A stretch of DNA of 64,000 bases, taken from Pseudomonas frederiksbergensis (GTDB lineage: Bacteria > Pseudomonadota > Gammaproteobacteria > Pseudomonadales > Pseudomonadaceae). The notes beneath the pieces were generated by a model. The model was not told the origin of the DNA and did no database searches. It was given only the letters and a program-made list of their open reading frames with translations. The stretch covers positions 3,966,001-4,030,000 of the forward strand of contig NZ_CP017886.1 of the NCBI RefSeq assembly GCF_001874645.1, in the 5' to 3' direction. This document shows positions 26,461-34,762 of the stretch, one piece after another; the stretch's first letter is position 1; each line of letters opens with the position of its first letter. The translations under genes were made by a program, and so were the position numbers.

Positions 26461-29345
26461 CGGCGTACCTCGGCTTTTGTTCCGGCGGCGCGTGCCTGGC
26501 GGCGTTCGTCGAGCAGGTGCTGTTGTTCGTCGCTGAATGCCTGGTAGCGCTTTTGCCACTCGGAAGGGTGGTAGACGCGGCTGACTTCCACGGCGGTGAC
26601 CTTGTACTCCGGACAGTTGGTGGCCCAGTCGGAGTTGTCGGTGGTGATGACGTTGGCCCCCGATTCAGGGAAGTGGAAGGTGGTGTACACCACGCCAGGG
26701 GCCACCCGTTCGGTGATCCGCGCACGCAGTACGGTCTGTCCGGCGCGGCTGCCGATGCCGACCCAGTCACCTTCGTTGATGCCACGGCTCTCGGCGTCGG
26801 TCGGGTGGATTTCCAGGCGGTCTTCGCCGTGCCAGGCGACGTTTTCAGTACGCCGGGTCTGGGCGCCGACGTTGTACTGGCTGAGGATGCGCCCGGTGGT
26901 CAGCAGGAGGGGATAGCGAGTGTTGACCTTTTCCTCGGTGGGTATGTAGCCGGTGAGCATGAACCGCCCCTTGCCGCGCACGAATTCCTCGATGTGCATG
27001 GTCGGCGTGCCGTCCGGTGCCGCAGCGTTGCACGGCCATTGCAGGCTGCCGTGGCGTTCCAGCGCGGCGTAGCTGACGTTGGTGAAAGTCGGTGTCAGGC
27101 TGGCGATTTCATCCATGATGTCTGACGGGTGCTGGTAGTTCATCGGATAGCCCAAGGCGTTGGCCAGGGCCACTGTGCCTTCCCAGTCGGCCTTGCCACC
27201 CAACGGTTCCATGACTTTGCGCACCCGGGAGATGCGCCGCTCGGCGTTGGTGAAGGTGCCGTCTTTTTCCAGGAACGAGCTGCCCGGGAGGAACACGTGG
27301 GCGAACTTGGCGGTTTCGTTGAGGAAAATATCCTGCACCACCACGCATTCCATGGCCGACAGGGCTGCGGTGACGTGCTGGGTATTGGGGTCGCTCTGGG
27401 CGATGTCTTCGCCCTGGCAATACAGGCCCTTAAAGCTGCCGCCCAAGGCGGCCTCGAACATGTTGGGGATGCGCAGGCCCGGGTCGGGTTGCAGGGTGAC
27501 GTGCCAGGCCTGTTCGAACTGCGCCCGTACCACTTCGTTGGAGATGTGCCGGTAGCCGGGCAGTTCGTGGGGGAAGGAGCCCATGTCGCAGGAGCCCTGA
27601 ACGTTGTTCTGCCCGCGCAGCGGGTTCACGCCCACGCCTTCGCGGCCGATGTTGCCCGTGGCCATGGCCAGGTTGGCGATGCCCATGACCGCGGTGCTGC
27701 CCTGGCTGTGCTCGGTGACGCCCAGACCGTAGTAGATCGCCGCATTGCCGCCGGTGGCATACAGACGGGCGGCGGCACGGATGTCGGCAGCGGCGACGCC
27801 GCAGATGTCGCCAAGGACTTCCGGCGAGTTTTCCGCGCGGCTGACGAACTCGCTCCAGCGGGCGAAATCGCTGCCCTCGCAACGGGCGTCGATAAAGGCC
27901 TGGTTGAGCAGGCCTTCGGTGACGATGACATGGGCCAAGGCGTTGAGCATGGCGACGTTGGTGCCCGGGCGCAGGGCCAGGTGCAGTTCGGCGCGGGCAT
28001 GCACCGAGTCCACCAGATCAATGCGTCGAGGGTCGATGACGATCAGCCGCGCGCCTTCACGCAGGCGGCGTTTGAGCTGGGAGGCGAACACCGGGTGGGC
28101 GTCGCTGGGGTTGGCGCCCATCACCAGGATCACGTCGGCCTGCATCACCGAGTCGAAACTCTGGGTGCCGGCGGACTCGCCCAGGGTTTGTTTCAGGCCA
28201 TAGCCGGTCGGCGAGTGGCAGACCCGCGCACAGGTGTCGACGTTGTTGTTGCCGAAGGCGGCGCGCACCAGTTTTTGCACCAGGTAGGTTTCTTCGTTGG
28301 TGCAGCGGCTGGACGTGATGCCACCAATGGAGTCGCGGCCGTATGTTTGCTGCAGTCGGCGGAACTCGCTGGCGGCGTAGGTCACCGCTTCATCCCAGCT
28401 GACTTCCTGCCAAGGGTCGTTGATGTGCTTGCGGATCATCGGCTTGGTGATGCGATCCGGGTGGGTGGCGTAGCCCCAGGCAAAGCGTCCTTTGACGCAC
28501 GAGTGGCCGTGGTTGGCCTGGCCGTTCTTGTCGGGAACCATGCGCACCAGTTGGTCGCCTTTCATCTCGGCGCGGAACGAGCAGCCTACGCCGCAATAGG
28601 CGCAGGTGGTGATCACGCTGCGTTCGGGCTGACCCAGTTCGACCACGCTTTTTTCCATCAGGGTCGCGGTGGGGCAGGCTTGCACACAGGCGCCGCAGGA
28701 CACGCATTCCGAGTCGAGGAAGTTCTCGCCACCGGCGGCCGCGACCCGGGATTCGAAACCGCGCCCGGTAATGGTCAGGGCAAAGGTGCCCTGGGTTTCT
28801 TCGCAGGCGCGCACGCAGCGGTTGCAGACGATGCACTTGCTCGGGTCGTAGTCGAAGTAGGGGTTGGAAGTGTCCTTCAGGTCGGCCAGATGGTTCTCGC
28901 CTGCATAGCCGTAACGCACCTCCCGCAGGCCGACCTGGCCGGCGACGGTTTGCAGCTCGCAGTTGCCGTTGGCCGAGCAAGTCAGGCAGTCCAGCGGGTG
29001 ATCGGAAATGTACAGTTCCATGACGTTGCGGCGCAGGGTGGCGAGCTTCGGCGTCTGGGTGTGCACGCTCATGCCTTCGCTGACCGGCGTGGTGCAGGAC
29101 GCCGGGTAGCCGCGCATGCCGTCGATCTCCACCAGGCACATGCGGCAGGAGCCGAAGGCTTCCAGGCTGTCGGTGGCACACAGTTTGGGAATGGTGGTGC
29201 CCAGCAGCGCGGCGGCGCGCATCACCGAGGTCCCTTCGGGCACGCTGATGCTGCGGCCGTCGATGTTCAGGGTGACCTGCACCTGGCTGTCGCGGGCGGG
29301 GGTGCCGAGGTCGATATCGGTATTCGGGTCGAAGAGCGTGATCAT
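26457..29345 (-). CDS. fdsA: NAD-dependent formate dehydrogenase alpha subunit FdsA (Mo-bis-MGD)
   Basis: 962-residue catalytic subunit, close to the length of characterised FdsA (about 960). The N-terminus has a [2Fe-2S] domain (FGSCRMCLVEIDGMRG), a His/Cys [4Fe-4S] site (SDHPLDCLTCSANGNCEL) and two ferredoxin-type clusters (CIVCNRCVRACE and CVSCGACVQACPTA). The Mo domain begins with CAYCGVGC and contains the Mo-ligand Cys in NVDTCARVCHSPTG, so it is a Cys rather than a selenocysteine enzyme. It oxidises formate to CO2 and passes electrons to the beta/gamma subunits and NAD. It overlaps fdsB by four bases. Confidence 0.95.
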   Translation of the reverse strand: MITLFDPNTDIDLGTPARDSQVQVTLNIDGRSISVPEGTSVMRAAALLGTTIPKLCATDSLEAFGSCRMCLVEIDGMRGYPASCTTPVSEGMSVHTQTPKLATLRRNVMELYISDHPLDCLTCSANGNCELQTVAGQVGLREVRYGYAGENHLADLKDTSNPYFDYDPSKCIVCNRCVRACEETQGTFALTITGRGFESRVAAAGGENFLDSECVSCGACVQACPTATLMEKSVVELGQPERSVITTCAYCGVGCSFRAEMKGDQLVRMVPDKNGQANHGHSCVKGRFAWGYATHPDRITKPMIRKHINDPWQEVSWDEAVTYAASEFRRLQQTYGRDSIGGITSSRCTNEETYLVQKLVRAAFGNNNVDTCARVCHSPTGYGLKQTLGESAGTQSFDSVMQADVILVMGANPSDAHPVFASQLKRRLREGARLIVIDPRRIDLVDSVHARAELHLALRPGTNVAMLNALAHVIVTEGLLNQAFIDARCEGSDFARWSEFVSRAENSPEVLGDICGVAAADIRAAARLYATGGNAAIYYGLGVTEHSQGSTAVMGIANLAMATGNIGREGVGVNPLRGQNNVQGSCDMGSFPHELPGYRHISNEVVRAQFEQAWHVTLQPDPGLRIPNMFEAALGGSFKGLYCQGEDIAQSDPNTQHVTAALSAMECVVVQDIFLNETAKFAHVFLPGSSFLEKDGTFTNAERRISRVRKVMEPLGGKADWEGTVALANALGYPMNYQHPSDIMDEIASLTPTFTNVSYAALERHGSLQWPCNAAAPDGTPTMHIEEFVRGKGRFMLTGYIPTEEKVNTRYPLLLTTGRILSQYNVGAQTRRTENVAWHGEDRLEIHPTDAESRGINEGDWVGIGSRAGQTVLRARITERVAPGVVYTTFHFPESGANVITTDNSDWATNCPEYKVTAVEVSRVYHPSEWQKRYQAFSDEQQHLLDERRQARAAGTKAEVRR

Positions 29346-30901
29346 TGGTCGGCCTCCAAGGCTTGTAGACCGAAGTCGGCGGGGAAGTACTTGAGGGCGC
29401 TCGCCACCGGATAAGAGGTCATACCGCCCAACGCACACAGCGAACCGTATTGCAGGGTGTCGCACAGGTCCTTGAGGATGATCACCTGCTCATCGCGACC
29501 GCTCTGGTCAGGCGCGGCCAGCAGCCGGTCGATCACCTCCACGCCTCGGGTCGAGCCGATGCGGCAGGGAGTGCATTTGCCACAGGATTCCTCGGCGCAA
29601 AACTGCATCGCGAAGCGCGCCATGCGGGCCATGTCCAGGCTGTCGTCAGCCACCACCACGCCACCGTGACCGAGCATGGCGCCGATGGCAGCGAACGCTT
29701 CGTAATCCAGCGGCGTGTCGAATTGCCCTGGCGGCACCCAGGCGCCGAGCGGGCCGCCCACCTGGGCGGCCTTCAGCGGTCGGCCACTGGCGGTACCACC
29801 GCCGTAGTCTTCCACCAGTTCCCGCAGGGTCAGGCCAAAGGCCCGTTCCACCAGGCCGCCGTGACGAATATTGCCCGCCAGCTGGAAAGGCATGGTGCCC
29901 AGGGAGCGGCCCATGCCGTAATCGCGATAGAACGGCGCGCCCTTGGCCAGAATCAGCGGCACCGAGGCCAGGGTCAGCACGTTGTGCACCAGGGTCGGCA
30001 GGCCGAACAGCCCCTGTAAGGCGGGGATGGGTGGCTTGGCGCGGACGATCCCGCGCTTGCCTTCGAGAGAGTCCAGCAGCGCGGTTTCCTCACCGCAGAT
30101 GTAAGCGCCGGCACCGACGCGCACTTCCATATCGAAGGCCTGGCCGCTGCCGCCGACATTGGCGCCGAGGTAACCGTTGGACCGGGCAATATTCAGCGCC
30201 TCACGCAGGGTTGCCACGGCCTGTGGATATTCCGAGCGCACGTAGATGTAGCCGTAGCTGGCTCCGACAGTGAGACCGGCAATGGCCATGCCTTCGATCA
30301 GCAGGAAGGGGTCGCCTTCCATCAACATGCGATCGGCGAAAGTGCCGGAGTCGCCTTCGTCGGCGTTGCACACAATGTATTTCTGCGCCGCCTGAGTGCC
30401 ACGCACCGTGCGCCATTTGATCCCGGCCGGGAAGGCTGCGCCGCCACGGCCACGCAGGCCCGAATCGAATACGGCGGTCGCGGTCTGCTCGCCGCCCAGG
30501 GCGATGGCCTGGGTCAAGCCTTCGAAGCCGCCGTGGGCCCGGTAATCTTCCAGGGACAGCGGCCGGGTAATGCCGGCGCGGGCGAACAGCAGGCGTTGTT
30601 GAGTCTTCAGATAAGGCAATTGCTCCACCAGGCCCAAGGCCAGTGGATGGGTAGACGGCTCGCCTTGCAGCGCCTCGAGCAGGGACGGCACATCGGCAGC
30701 GGTCAGCGGGCCGAAGCCGATACGGCCTTGCGGGCTGTCCATTTCCAGCAGCGGTTCCAGCCAGTACAGGCCGCGAGAGCTGGTGCGTTGCACGTCCAGC
30801 GGCAGATTGCGTTCCCGGGCCTGAGTGGCCAGGGCTGTGGCCACCTCATCGGCACCCACGGCACGGGCAAGCGAATCACAGGGCAGATAGAGACTCGGCA
30901 T
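29342..30901 (-). CDS. fdsB: Formate dehydrogenase beta subunit FdsB (FMN, NADH-binding)
   Basis: 519-residue diaphorase subunit homologous to NuoF. The NADH site is GLRGRGGAAFPAGIKW, and FMN binding is indicated by CNADEGDSGTFADR and GAYICGEETALLDSLEGKRG; the [4Fe-4S] cluster motif near the C-terminus is ESCGKCTPCRIGSTRG. Residues 1-120 form the NuoE-like/thioredoxin-like N-terminal part seen in FdsB. It transfers electrons from the alpha subunit to NAD+. The start overlaps the fdsG stop by one base (TGATG). Confidence 0.95.
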   Translation of the reverse strand: MPSLYLPCDSLARAVGADEVATALATQARERNLPLDVQRTSSRGLYWLEPLLEMDSPQGRIGFGPLTAADVPSLLEALQGEPSTHPLALGLVEQLPYLKTQQRLLFARAGITRPLSLEDYRAHGGFEGLTQAIALGGEQTATAVFDSGLRGRGGAAFPAGIKWRTVRGTQAAQKYIVCNADEGDSGTFADRMLMEGDPFLLIEGMAIAGLTVGASYGYIYVRSEYPQAVATLREALNIARSNGYLGANVGGSGQAFDMEVRVGAGAYICGEETALLDSLEGKRGIVRAKPPIPALQGLFGLPTLVHNVLTLASVPLILAKGAPFYRDYGMGRSLGTMPFQLAGNIRHGGLVERAFGLTLRELVEDYGGGTASGRPLKAAQVGGPLGAWVPPGQFDTPLDYEAFAAIGAMLGHGGVVVADDSLDMARMARFAMQFCAEESCGKCTPCRIGSTRGVEVIDRLLAAPDQSGRDEQVIILKDLCDTLQYGSLCALGGMTSYPVASALKYFPADFGLQALEADQ

Positions 30902-31377
30902 CACGCGTCCTCCTGGCAAGCGTCGAGCAGGGCATTCAGGCGCTCGGCGCTGAGCCGCGCATGCACCTGGCCATCCAGCTCCAGAGCGGGCGAGCAGGCG
31001 CAGGCGCCGAGGCAATACACCGGGCGCAGACTGATGTTGCCGTCGGCGCTGCGGCCGTGGTCGTCCAGTTGCAGGCGTTCGCGCAACTGCGCGGCGAGCT
31101 GCTCGGCGCCGCGGCTCTGGCAGGACTCGGCCCGGCACAGACGCAGGATATGCCGGGCTGGCGGTGCGGTGCGGAAGTCATGGTAGAAGCTGATCACCCC
31201 GCGAACCTCGGCCTGACTCAGGTTGAGGGCGTGGGCAATCTCGGGGATGGCGGCATCGGGAATGTAACCGATGCCCTCCTGAATCTCATGAAGGATCGGC
31301 AACAGTGCGCCGGGCGAACCCTTGTGGCGCGCCAGCAGGCTGTTGACCATAGACAGGTGCAACATCTCATCAGGCAT
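30901..31377 (-). CDS. fdsG: Formate dehydrogenase gamma subunit FdsG ([2Fe-2S])
   Basis: 158-residue NuoE-like subunit with a thioredoxin-fold [2Fe-2S] domain. The four cysteine ligands are in LRLCRAESCQSRGAE and VYCLGACACSPAL. The N-terminus has the NuoE helix (GALLPILHEIQEGIGYIPDA). It is the first gene of the operon; the ATG at 31377 follows AGGA at eight bases. A LysR-type fdsR often lies next to this operon in other bacteria, but it is not present here. Confidence 0.93.
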   Translation of the reverse strand: MPDEMLHLSMVNSLLARHKGSPGALLPILHEIQEGIGYIPDAAIPEIAHALNLSQAEVRGVISFYHDFRTAPPARHILRLCRAESCQSRGAEQLAAQLRERLQLDDHGRSADGNISLRPVYCLGACACSPALELDGQVHARLSAERLNALLDACQEDA

Positions 31378-32022
31378 ACAGCATTCCTCACGGTCACGGA
31401 CACACCAGGCGGTTGTCGGTTGTCCGAAAAGTGTCGGCTGCGGCACTCACACCACGTCACGGTATCGTGGCATTTTCAGGCCGTTGGCCAGGCACCCTGA
31501 GCGGGCATCTTGTTGGGCCCGGTGCGGTCTTTGCCGCACCTGTTCAGGGCATATACGGCAGCTTGCCACGCTGCCTTTGAATCATCTGCACCAAAGCGAC
31601 GTGTTTGGTTCTGCCTACGACTATCCATTAAGTCTAGATGCGTGTGGCACGGGGCGTTCACTCACTGGACTAATGCCCGGAGGGCTTGTCGATGGGTGAT
31701 GTATAGCAAGTGTTACAGGTAAGAAAAAGCATCAGATCCGTGGGCAATTCTACGGAGCAGAACTGCACTATTGCGCATTTCTCCGATTTCAAATCGGGGT
31801 ATTGCTGGTGATACCTGTTCCTGTATTCCTGCCGGTTTCGAGGTCTTACTCTGCAAGGTGTTTCCCTTGTGGATCGTACATTTCAACCGCACCGTGATGA
31901 CTAGCCAACACTTCGCCGAGGGGCACGTTGCGGATGGCATGGAGCAGGGTTTGATCCAGGGTTGTCACCGCTGAGGCGTAAGCGCATCGGACGGTCCCTC
32001 CGACGCTGCGGTTATTGGTTCG
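31378..32022. other. Gap between fdsG and the bacteriocin region
   Basis: No confident gene. Seen here: the upstream region of fdsG; a hairpin GGTGCGG / CCGCACC at 31521-31540; a short palindrome CCGATTTCAAATCGG at 31783-31797; and the decayed toxin-tip fragment at 31846-31968 (listed separately). Several 60-75-codon open frames exist but have no supporting ribosome site or recognisable product. Confidence 0.6.
31846..31968 (-). pseudogene. Orphan fragment of a colicin E3-type rRNase tip
   Basis: On the minus strand a 40-codon frame starting at a GTG with no clear ribosome site ends in SHHGAVEMYDPQGKHLAE, then TAA. The matching stretch in the bacteriocin at 32271-33392 is SQHGAVEMYDKQGKHLGEF, and after the stop the frame continues DLETG where the intact toxin has DPVTG. 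The reading is a second toxin-tip remnant cut by a stop at the Phe/Tyr position and beyond the immunity gene. The first 22 residues do not match the E3 domain. It is too short to be called as a normal gene. Confidence 0.6.
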
Positions 32023-32262
32023 CTAAGCTTCAACACCGATGAATAGCTTTAAATGGGTTGGAAGCGATTGCCCGATGATTTTTGATATTTGCGCGGCTTG
32101 CTCATCCGCCAGCAGCCACTCCCCTTCTGCCATCGCATTAAGATTTCTATGACCTAGGAGTTGTACGATTTCATCGTTAAAGGAACCATCCAGATCAAGT
32201 TCAAAATGGAGGGAGTCGTCTTCAGCACTGTCAGGCAGGAATCCACTGATACAGAGATACAT
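32023..32262 (-). CDS. Immunity protein for the E3-type bacteriocin
   Basis: 79-residue acidic protein (ESDSAEDDSLHFELDLDG-like start, precisely FLPDSAEDDSLHFELDLDG) that resembles pyocin S6 family immunity proteins as I remember them, with a C-terminal LPTHLKLFIGVEA. It should bind and block the rRNase tip of the toxin encoded just upstream. AGGAG, overlapping the TAG stop of the toxin gene, lies at a normal distance from the ATG, eight bases after the toxin stop. The base composition is visibly more AT-rich than the neighbours, in line with acquisition by transfer. Confidence 0.8.
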   Translation of the reverse strand: MYLCISGFLPDSAEDDSLHFELDLDGSFNDEIVQLLGHRNLNAMAEGEWLLADEQAAQISKIIGQSLPTHLKLFIGVEA

Positions 32263-32270
32263 AAATACTC

Positions 32271-33392
32271 CTATTTTTCTACGTTCCGGCCGGGTTTGGC
32301 GGGTTTGGTTTGCTCGCCGGTAACCGGGTCAAACTCACCTAAATGCTTTCCCTGTTTGTCGTACATCTCAACCGCTCCGTGCTGGCTATCCCACTCATAA
32401 ATCCGCCCCTTTCCATCCTTCCAGCGTCTACGAGCCCCGCCGCCGCCCTGTACTCTCGTTTTAAAATCGACTTTGACCGCGTCAGGAAAGGCCGCCAGAC
32501 CTTTTGGCGCAGGGTGGAAGCTGTGATCGCCGCCTAGAGGCCGCGAGAACACCAGATACAACGAACTCAGGCCAGAGTCTGCCGGAAAAACCAGAATGCA
32601 GTCCTTGGTCTCTATGTCGTCCCCTGTCGGATAGCCCTCGATCTGGGAGTCTGTTCCTTCCGGGATCGGGTGTACGAGAATAGGGTCTTGGCTGTGGCTG
32701 GCGTCAGGGTGGACCAAGGGCGGTATGCCTGATCGTCCTCTAGGTGTCCAAAGAATGGTGGCCCCGTTTAACTCTGCTTCTATCGCGGTTCTGGTGGCGT
32801 TCCACTTGGCCTGAACCGTACGCACGGTGTCATCCCCTGAGGGGCCGGTATGGATGCCGTAAATCTGTAGCACGCCCTCAACATCGCGACGGAACTGAAA
32901 GCGCACGCGGGTCGGAGCTCGGGTCATACTGCGTAGCTGATCGTCGGTATAGAGTGTGCCGTCGCCCATTTTGGTCGGGAGCATGCCCAGCACAAACACG
33001 CCGGCAGGATTGCCGCGCAATGCCCAGGTGAATCCCTTTTGCAGGATGCCGCCACCGGCTATGCGCCCCAGTACCGCGTCGAAGCCTAGAGCGAGTCCGG
33101 CAGCTTGTGCCGCCGACGGGACAAGCATTGACCCAGCCAGCATGACCTTACCAAAGTTTGAGGCGGGCATGGTGTTGCTACCGGCGTGAGTACTCCCCCA
33201 GTTTTCAGGAGTGCAGCACTTGGCAAAGACTGGGTCTGAACGCTCCTTGGGAATTGGCCATTCATCTTTGGGGATGTATTCCCGCTCTGGCTCAGGGGGC
33301 GGATTCCAGGCGGCCCACGAGGCACCACCGTTCGGACGTTTCCGGCTCCAAATGTCGTTGAAAGGATCTTTTTTCTGTTTGTCCTTGGTCAT
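32271..33392 (-). CDS. S-type pyocin-like bacteriocin with colicin E3-type 16S rRNase tip
   Basis: 373-residue protein. A Pro-rich N-terminus (about 1-55), VFAKCC, and a hydrophobic stretch (about 70-125, ASNFGKVMLAGSMLVPSAAQ) lead to a Pyocin_S domain (about 135-285; TRVRFQFRRDVEGVLQIYG, CILVFPADSGLSSLYLVF). The tip (about 290-373) matches the colicin E3 cytotoxic domain: HPAPKG, GGGARRRWKDGKGRIYEWDSQHG, GKHLGEFDPVTG. E3 catalytic Asp510, His513, Glu517 and Arg545 correspond to residues in YEWDSQHGAVEMY and PGRNVEK. Compared with typical S pyocins (600-800 residues) a receptor-binding part is missing. It is paired with the immunity gene. The frame extends to 33557, but AGGG precedes the ATG at 33392. 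Confidence 0.9.
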   Translation of the reverse strand: MTKDKQKKDPFNDIWSRKRPNGGASWAAWNPPPEPEREYIPKDEWPIPKERSDPVFAKCCTPENWGSTHAGSNTMPASNFGKVMLAGSMLVPSAAQAAGLALGFDAVLGRIAGGGILQKGFTWALRGNPAGVFVLGMLPTKMGDGTLYTDDQLRSMTRAPTRVRFQFRRDVEGVLQIYGIHTGPSGDDTVRTVQAKWNATRTAIEAELNGATILWTPRGRSGIPPLVHPDASHSQDPILVHPIPEGTDSQIEGYPTGDDIETKDCILVFPADSGLSSLYLVFSRPLGGDHSFHPAPKGLAAFPDAVKVDFKTRVQGGGGARRRWKDGKGRIYEWDSQHGAVEMYDKQGKHLGEFDPVTGEQTKPAKPGRNVEK

Positions 33393-33427
33393 GACAATCC
33401 CTGTGTGACTTCGTCTCGAGACAGGAG

Positions 33428-33463
33428 ATTGTCGATCAGCTCGCTTCCCAGTCAATTTGACTC
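33428..33463 (-). promoter_or_regulatory. Candidate promoter of the bacteriocin gene
   Basis: On the minus strand TTGACT and GACAAT are separated by 16 bases, and the -35 box is half of the palindrome AGTCAATTTGACT. No LexA box or clear PrtN site was seen upstream, so this operon does not show the usual SOS signature. Confidence 0.3.
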
Positions 33464-33669
33464 GGTAACCTAAAGTTTCAGACTTTGGATAAAACGCTAT
33501 CTGTCCCGTATTTCTCCCCGTCCTAGGACATTTCCCGCAATTCGTAGCGCCTTTCATGAACTGGCGAGTAACGTTCCAGGAAGATAATCTCCTGTCTTCG
33601 CAGCAGCCGAGCGGACGGTTTTGACAGACCGAAAAAACGCAGGGATCCTGAAAATCCTGGAGATTCCTT

Positions 33670-34053
33670 ATGAAAAAAACTACCCGAAATCCACTTGAAA
33701 CCCCGTCGCTCTCAACACCAGAAGACCTCGATCCAATAGAACTCTCCGAAACCGCCCAACGCGCCGTCAGTGCCCGTTTGCGTAACCCCAGTCACCCTGA
33801 TCCCGTCAGCCATGTATTCACCATCGTCCCCGACGTAGACACGCCAACCTTACTGGTCCACGCCAGCGAAACCCTCGCCTCGATCAACGCCATGACCACC
33901 GACCTGGCGTTCGAACTCGAAGGCTCGCGGCGCAATGTGGCACTGGCGATGCAACAGTTGACCGTGTTGGCGGAGTTGTTGGTAAACCGAGCGCTAGACC
34001 ACCTCGACCAGCCCGATGGCACAGGTGAGAGTCAGCCCACCGTCCACCACTGA
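33670..34053 (+). CDS. DUF6124 family protein
   Basis: 127-residue protein matching the Pseudomonas DUF6124 family as I recall it: a Pro-rich start, VFTIVPDVDTPTLLVHASET, then ASINAMTTDLAFELEGSRRN and the conserved LLVNRALDHLDQ end. It is divergent from the bacteriocin gene across about 280 bases. A GGAG site lies eight bases before the ATG. There is no signal or membrane segment; the function is unknown. Confidence 0.82.
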   Translation: MKKTTRNPLETPSLSTPEDLDPIELSETAQRAVSARLRNPSHPDPVSHVFTIVPDVDTPTLLVHASETLASINAMTTDLAFELEGSRRNVALAMQQLTVLAELLVNRALDHLDQPDGTGESQPTVHH

Positions 34054-34087
34054 GTGGCCGCGCTCGTTTACCCAATGGAGGTTTGTC

Positions 34088-34345
34088 ATGGATCGATACA
34101 TGCCAGTCACCGGCATTGACTGCACCGTCCCGTCACTGCTGATCGATACCCAAGCGCCACTCGACGTACTGCACGAAACCGCCGCCTACCGCATCCGCAC
34201 CGCGACCTAATTGTTGGAGAACATTGCTGTGGGCGAGGGTATTCACAGTGAACTGGCACGGGTGCTGGTGACTTCACTGCGCGATGGCTGCGATTTGCTG
34301 GACGTGGTTGGGCGACGATTGCAGGCGCAGGTGCTGTTGGTATGA
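34088..34345 (+). pseudogene. Small gene split by an in-frame stop (DUF3077-like by appearance)
   Basis: An ATG at 34088 after GGAGG encodes 40 residues (ending YRIRTAT) up to TAA at 34208-34210. Reading through it, the same frame continues 44 codons (LLENIAVGEGIHSELARVL and following) to TGA at 34343-34345. A single C-to-T change (CAA to TAA) would explain the break. The product would be 85 residues and looks like the small proteins that accompany DUF6124 genes. A strong terminator follows directly at 34347. Confidence 0.6.
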
Positions 34346-34346
34346 A

Positions 34347-34377
34347 AAATGGGCGACCTTGTTCAGGTCGCCCATTT
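34347..34377 (+). terminator. Intrinsic terminator
   Basis: A 13-base perfect stem AAATGGGCGACCT / AGGTCGCCCATTT with a TGTTC loop, directly after the interrupted gene. Confidence 0.88.
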
Positions 34378-34390
34378 CAAGTTTGAGCAG

Positions 34391-34600
34391 GAAAAGGGAG
34401 GGGCAGATTACGTTTTACTCACACCCGTAATCGTGGTCTGTCACGTATTCCCCTGTGGCCACCCGTACCGTTACCGTGCTCTCGCGGACTTTAGTGATCG
34501 GGTAAAGCTGGAGATCGCGAGATGTATGTCATCTTAAAAAGACAGGGACAGATCACGTTTTCTCACACCCATAATCGTTGTCGTTCTCTGTATTTCCCGA
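34391..34600. repeat. Imperfect direct repeat of about 62 bases in a gene-free stretch
   Basis: 34391-34453 and 34538-34600 are similar: GGGGCAGATTACGTTTTACT versus GGGACAGATCACGTTTTCT, then TCACACCCGTAATCGTGGTC versus TCACACCCATAATCGTTGTC. The gap from 34378 to 34762 otherwise holds the REP half-copy at 34601-34633 and nothing coding that I can support. Such stretches often border REP elements in pseudomonads. Confidence 0.6.
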
Positions 34601-34633
34601 GATCAAAAGATCGCAGCCTTCGGCAGCTCCTAC
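34601..34633 (-). repeat. REP half-element
   Basis: A single arm GATCAAAAGATCGCAGCCTT continuing to CGGCAGCTCCTAC, beside the duplicated segment. Confidence 0.85.
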
Positions 34634-34762
34634 CGGGGTGACGGTGGGATTGAGAGAAAAGGGGACAGAGAAAAGGGCAGAGGTCCATTTTCATTTCAGC
34701 CAAACCTCTGCCCAGTATCAGTCGGTGTAAAGGGGCACCAAACTTGCCCCCAACCCGATCAT

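Noticed and set aside
28198..28300. Selenocysteine codon in fdsA
   Set aside because: The metal-ligand position is a Cys codon and there is no in-frame TGA.
27129..29414. 761-codon open frame on the plus strand opposite fdsA
   Set aside because: Shadow of a GC-rich gene; composition is not protein-like (Gly/Val/Ala/His/Gln excess) and fdsA is certain.
31476..31661. 61-codon frame upstream of the fds operon
   Set aside because: No ribosome site and no recognisable sequence; left as non-coding.
31645..31665. TGGCACGGGGCGTTC as a sigma-54 promoter
   Set aside because: Wrong strand for fdsG and the -12 element does not fit (GTTC instead of TTGC).
33393..33557. Upstream extension of the bacteriocin frame
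   Set aside because: The ATG at 33392 has a good ribosome site, and the extension has no resemblance to pyocins.
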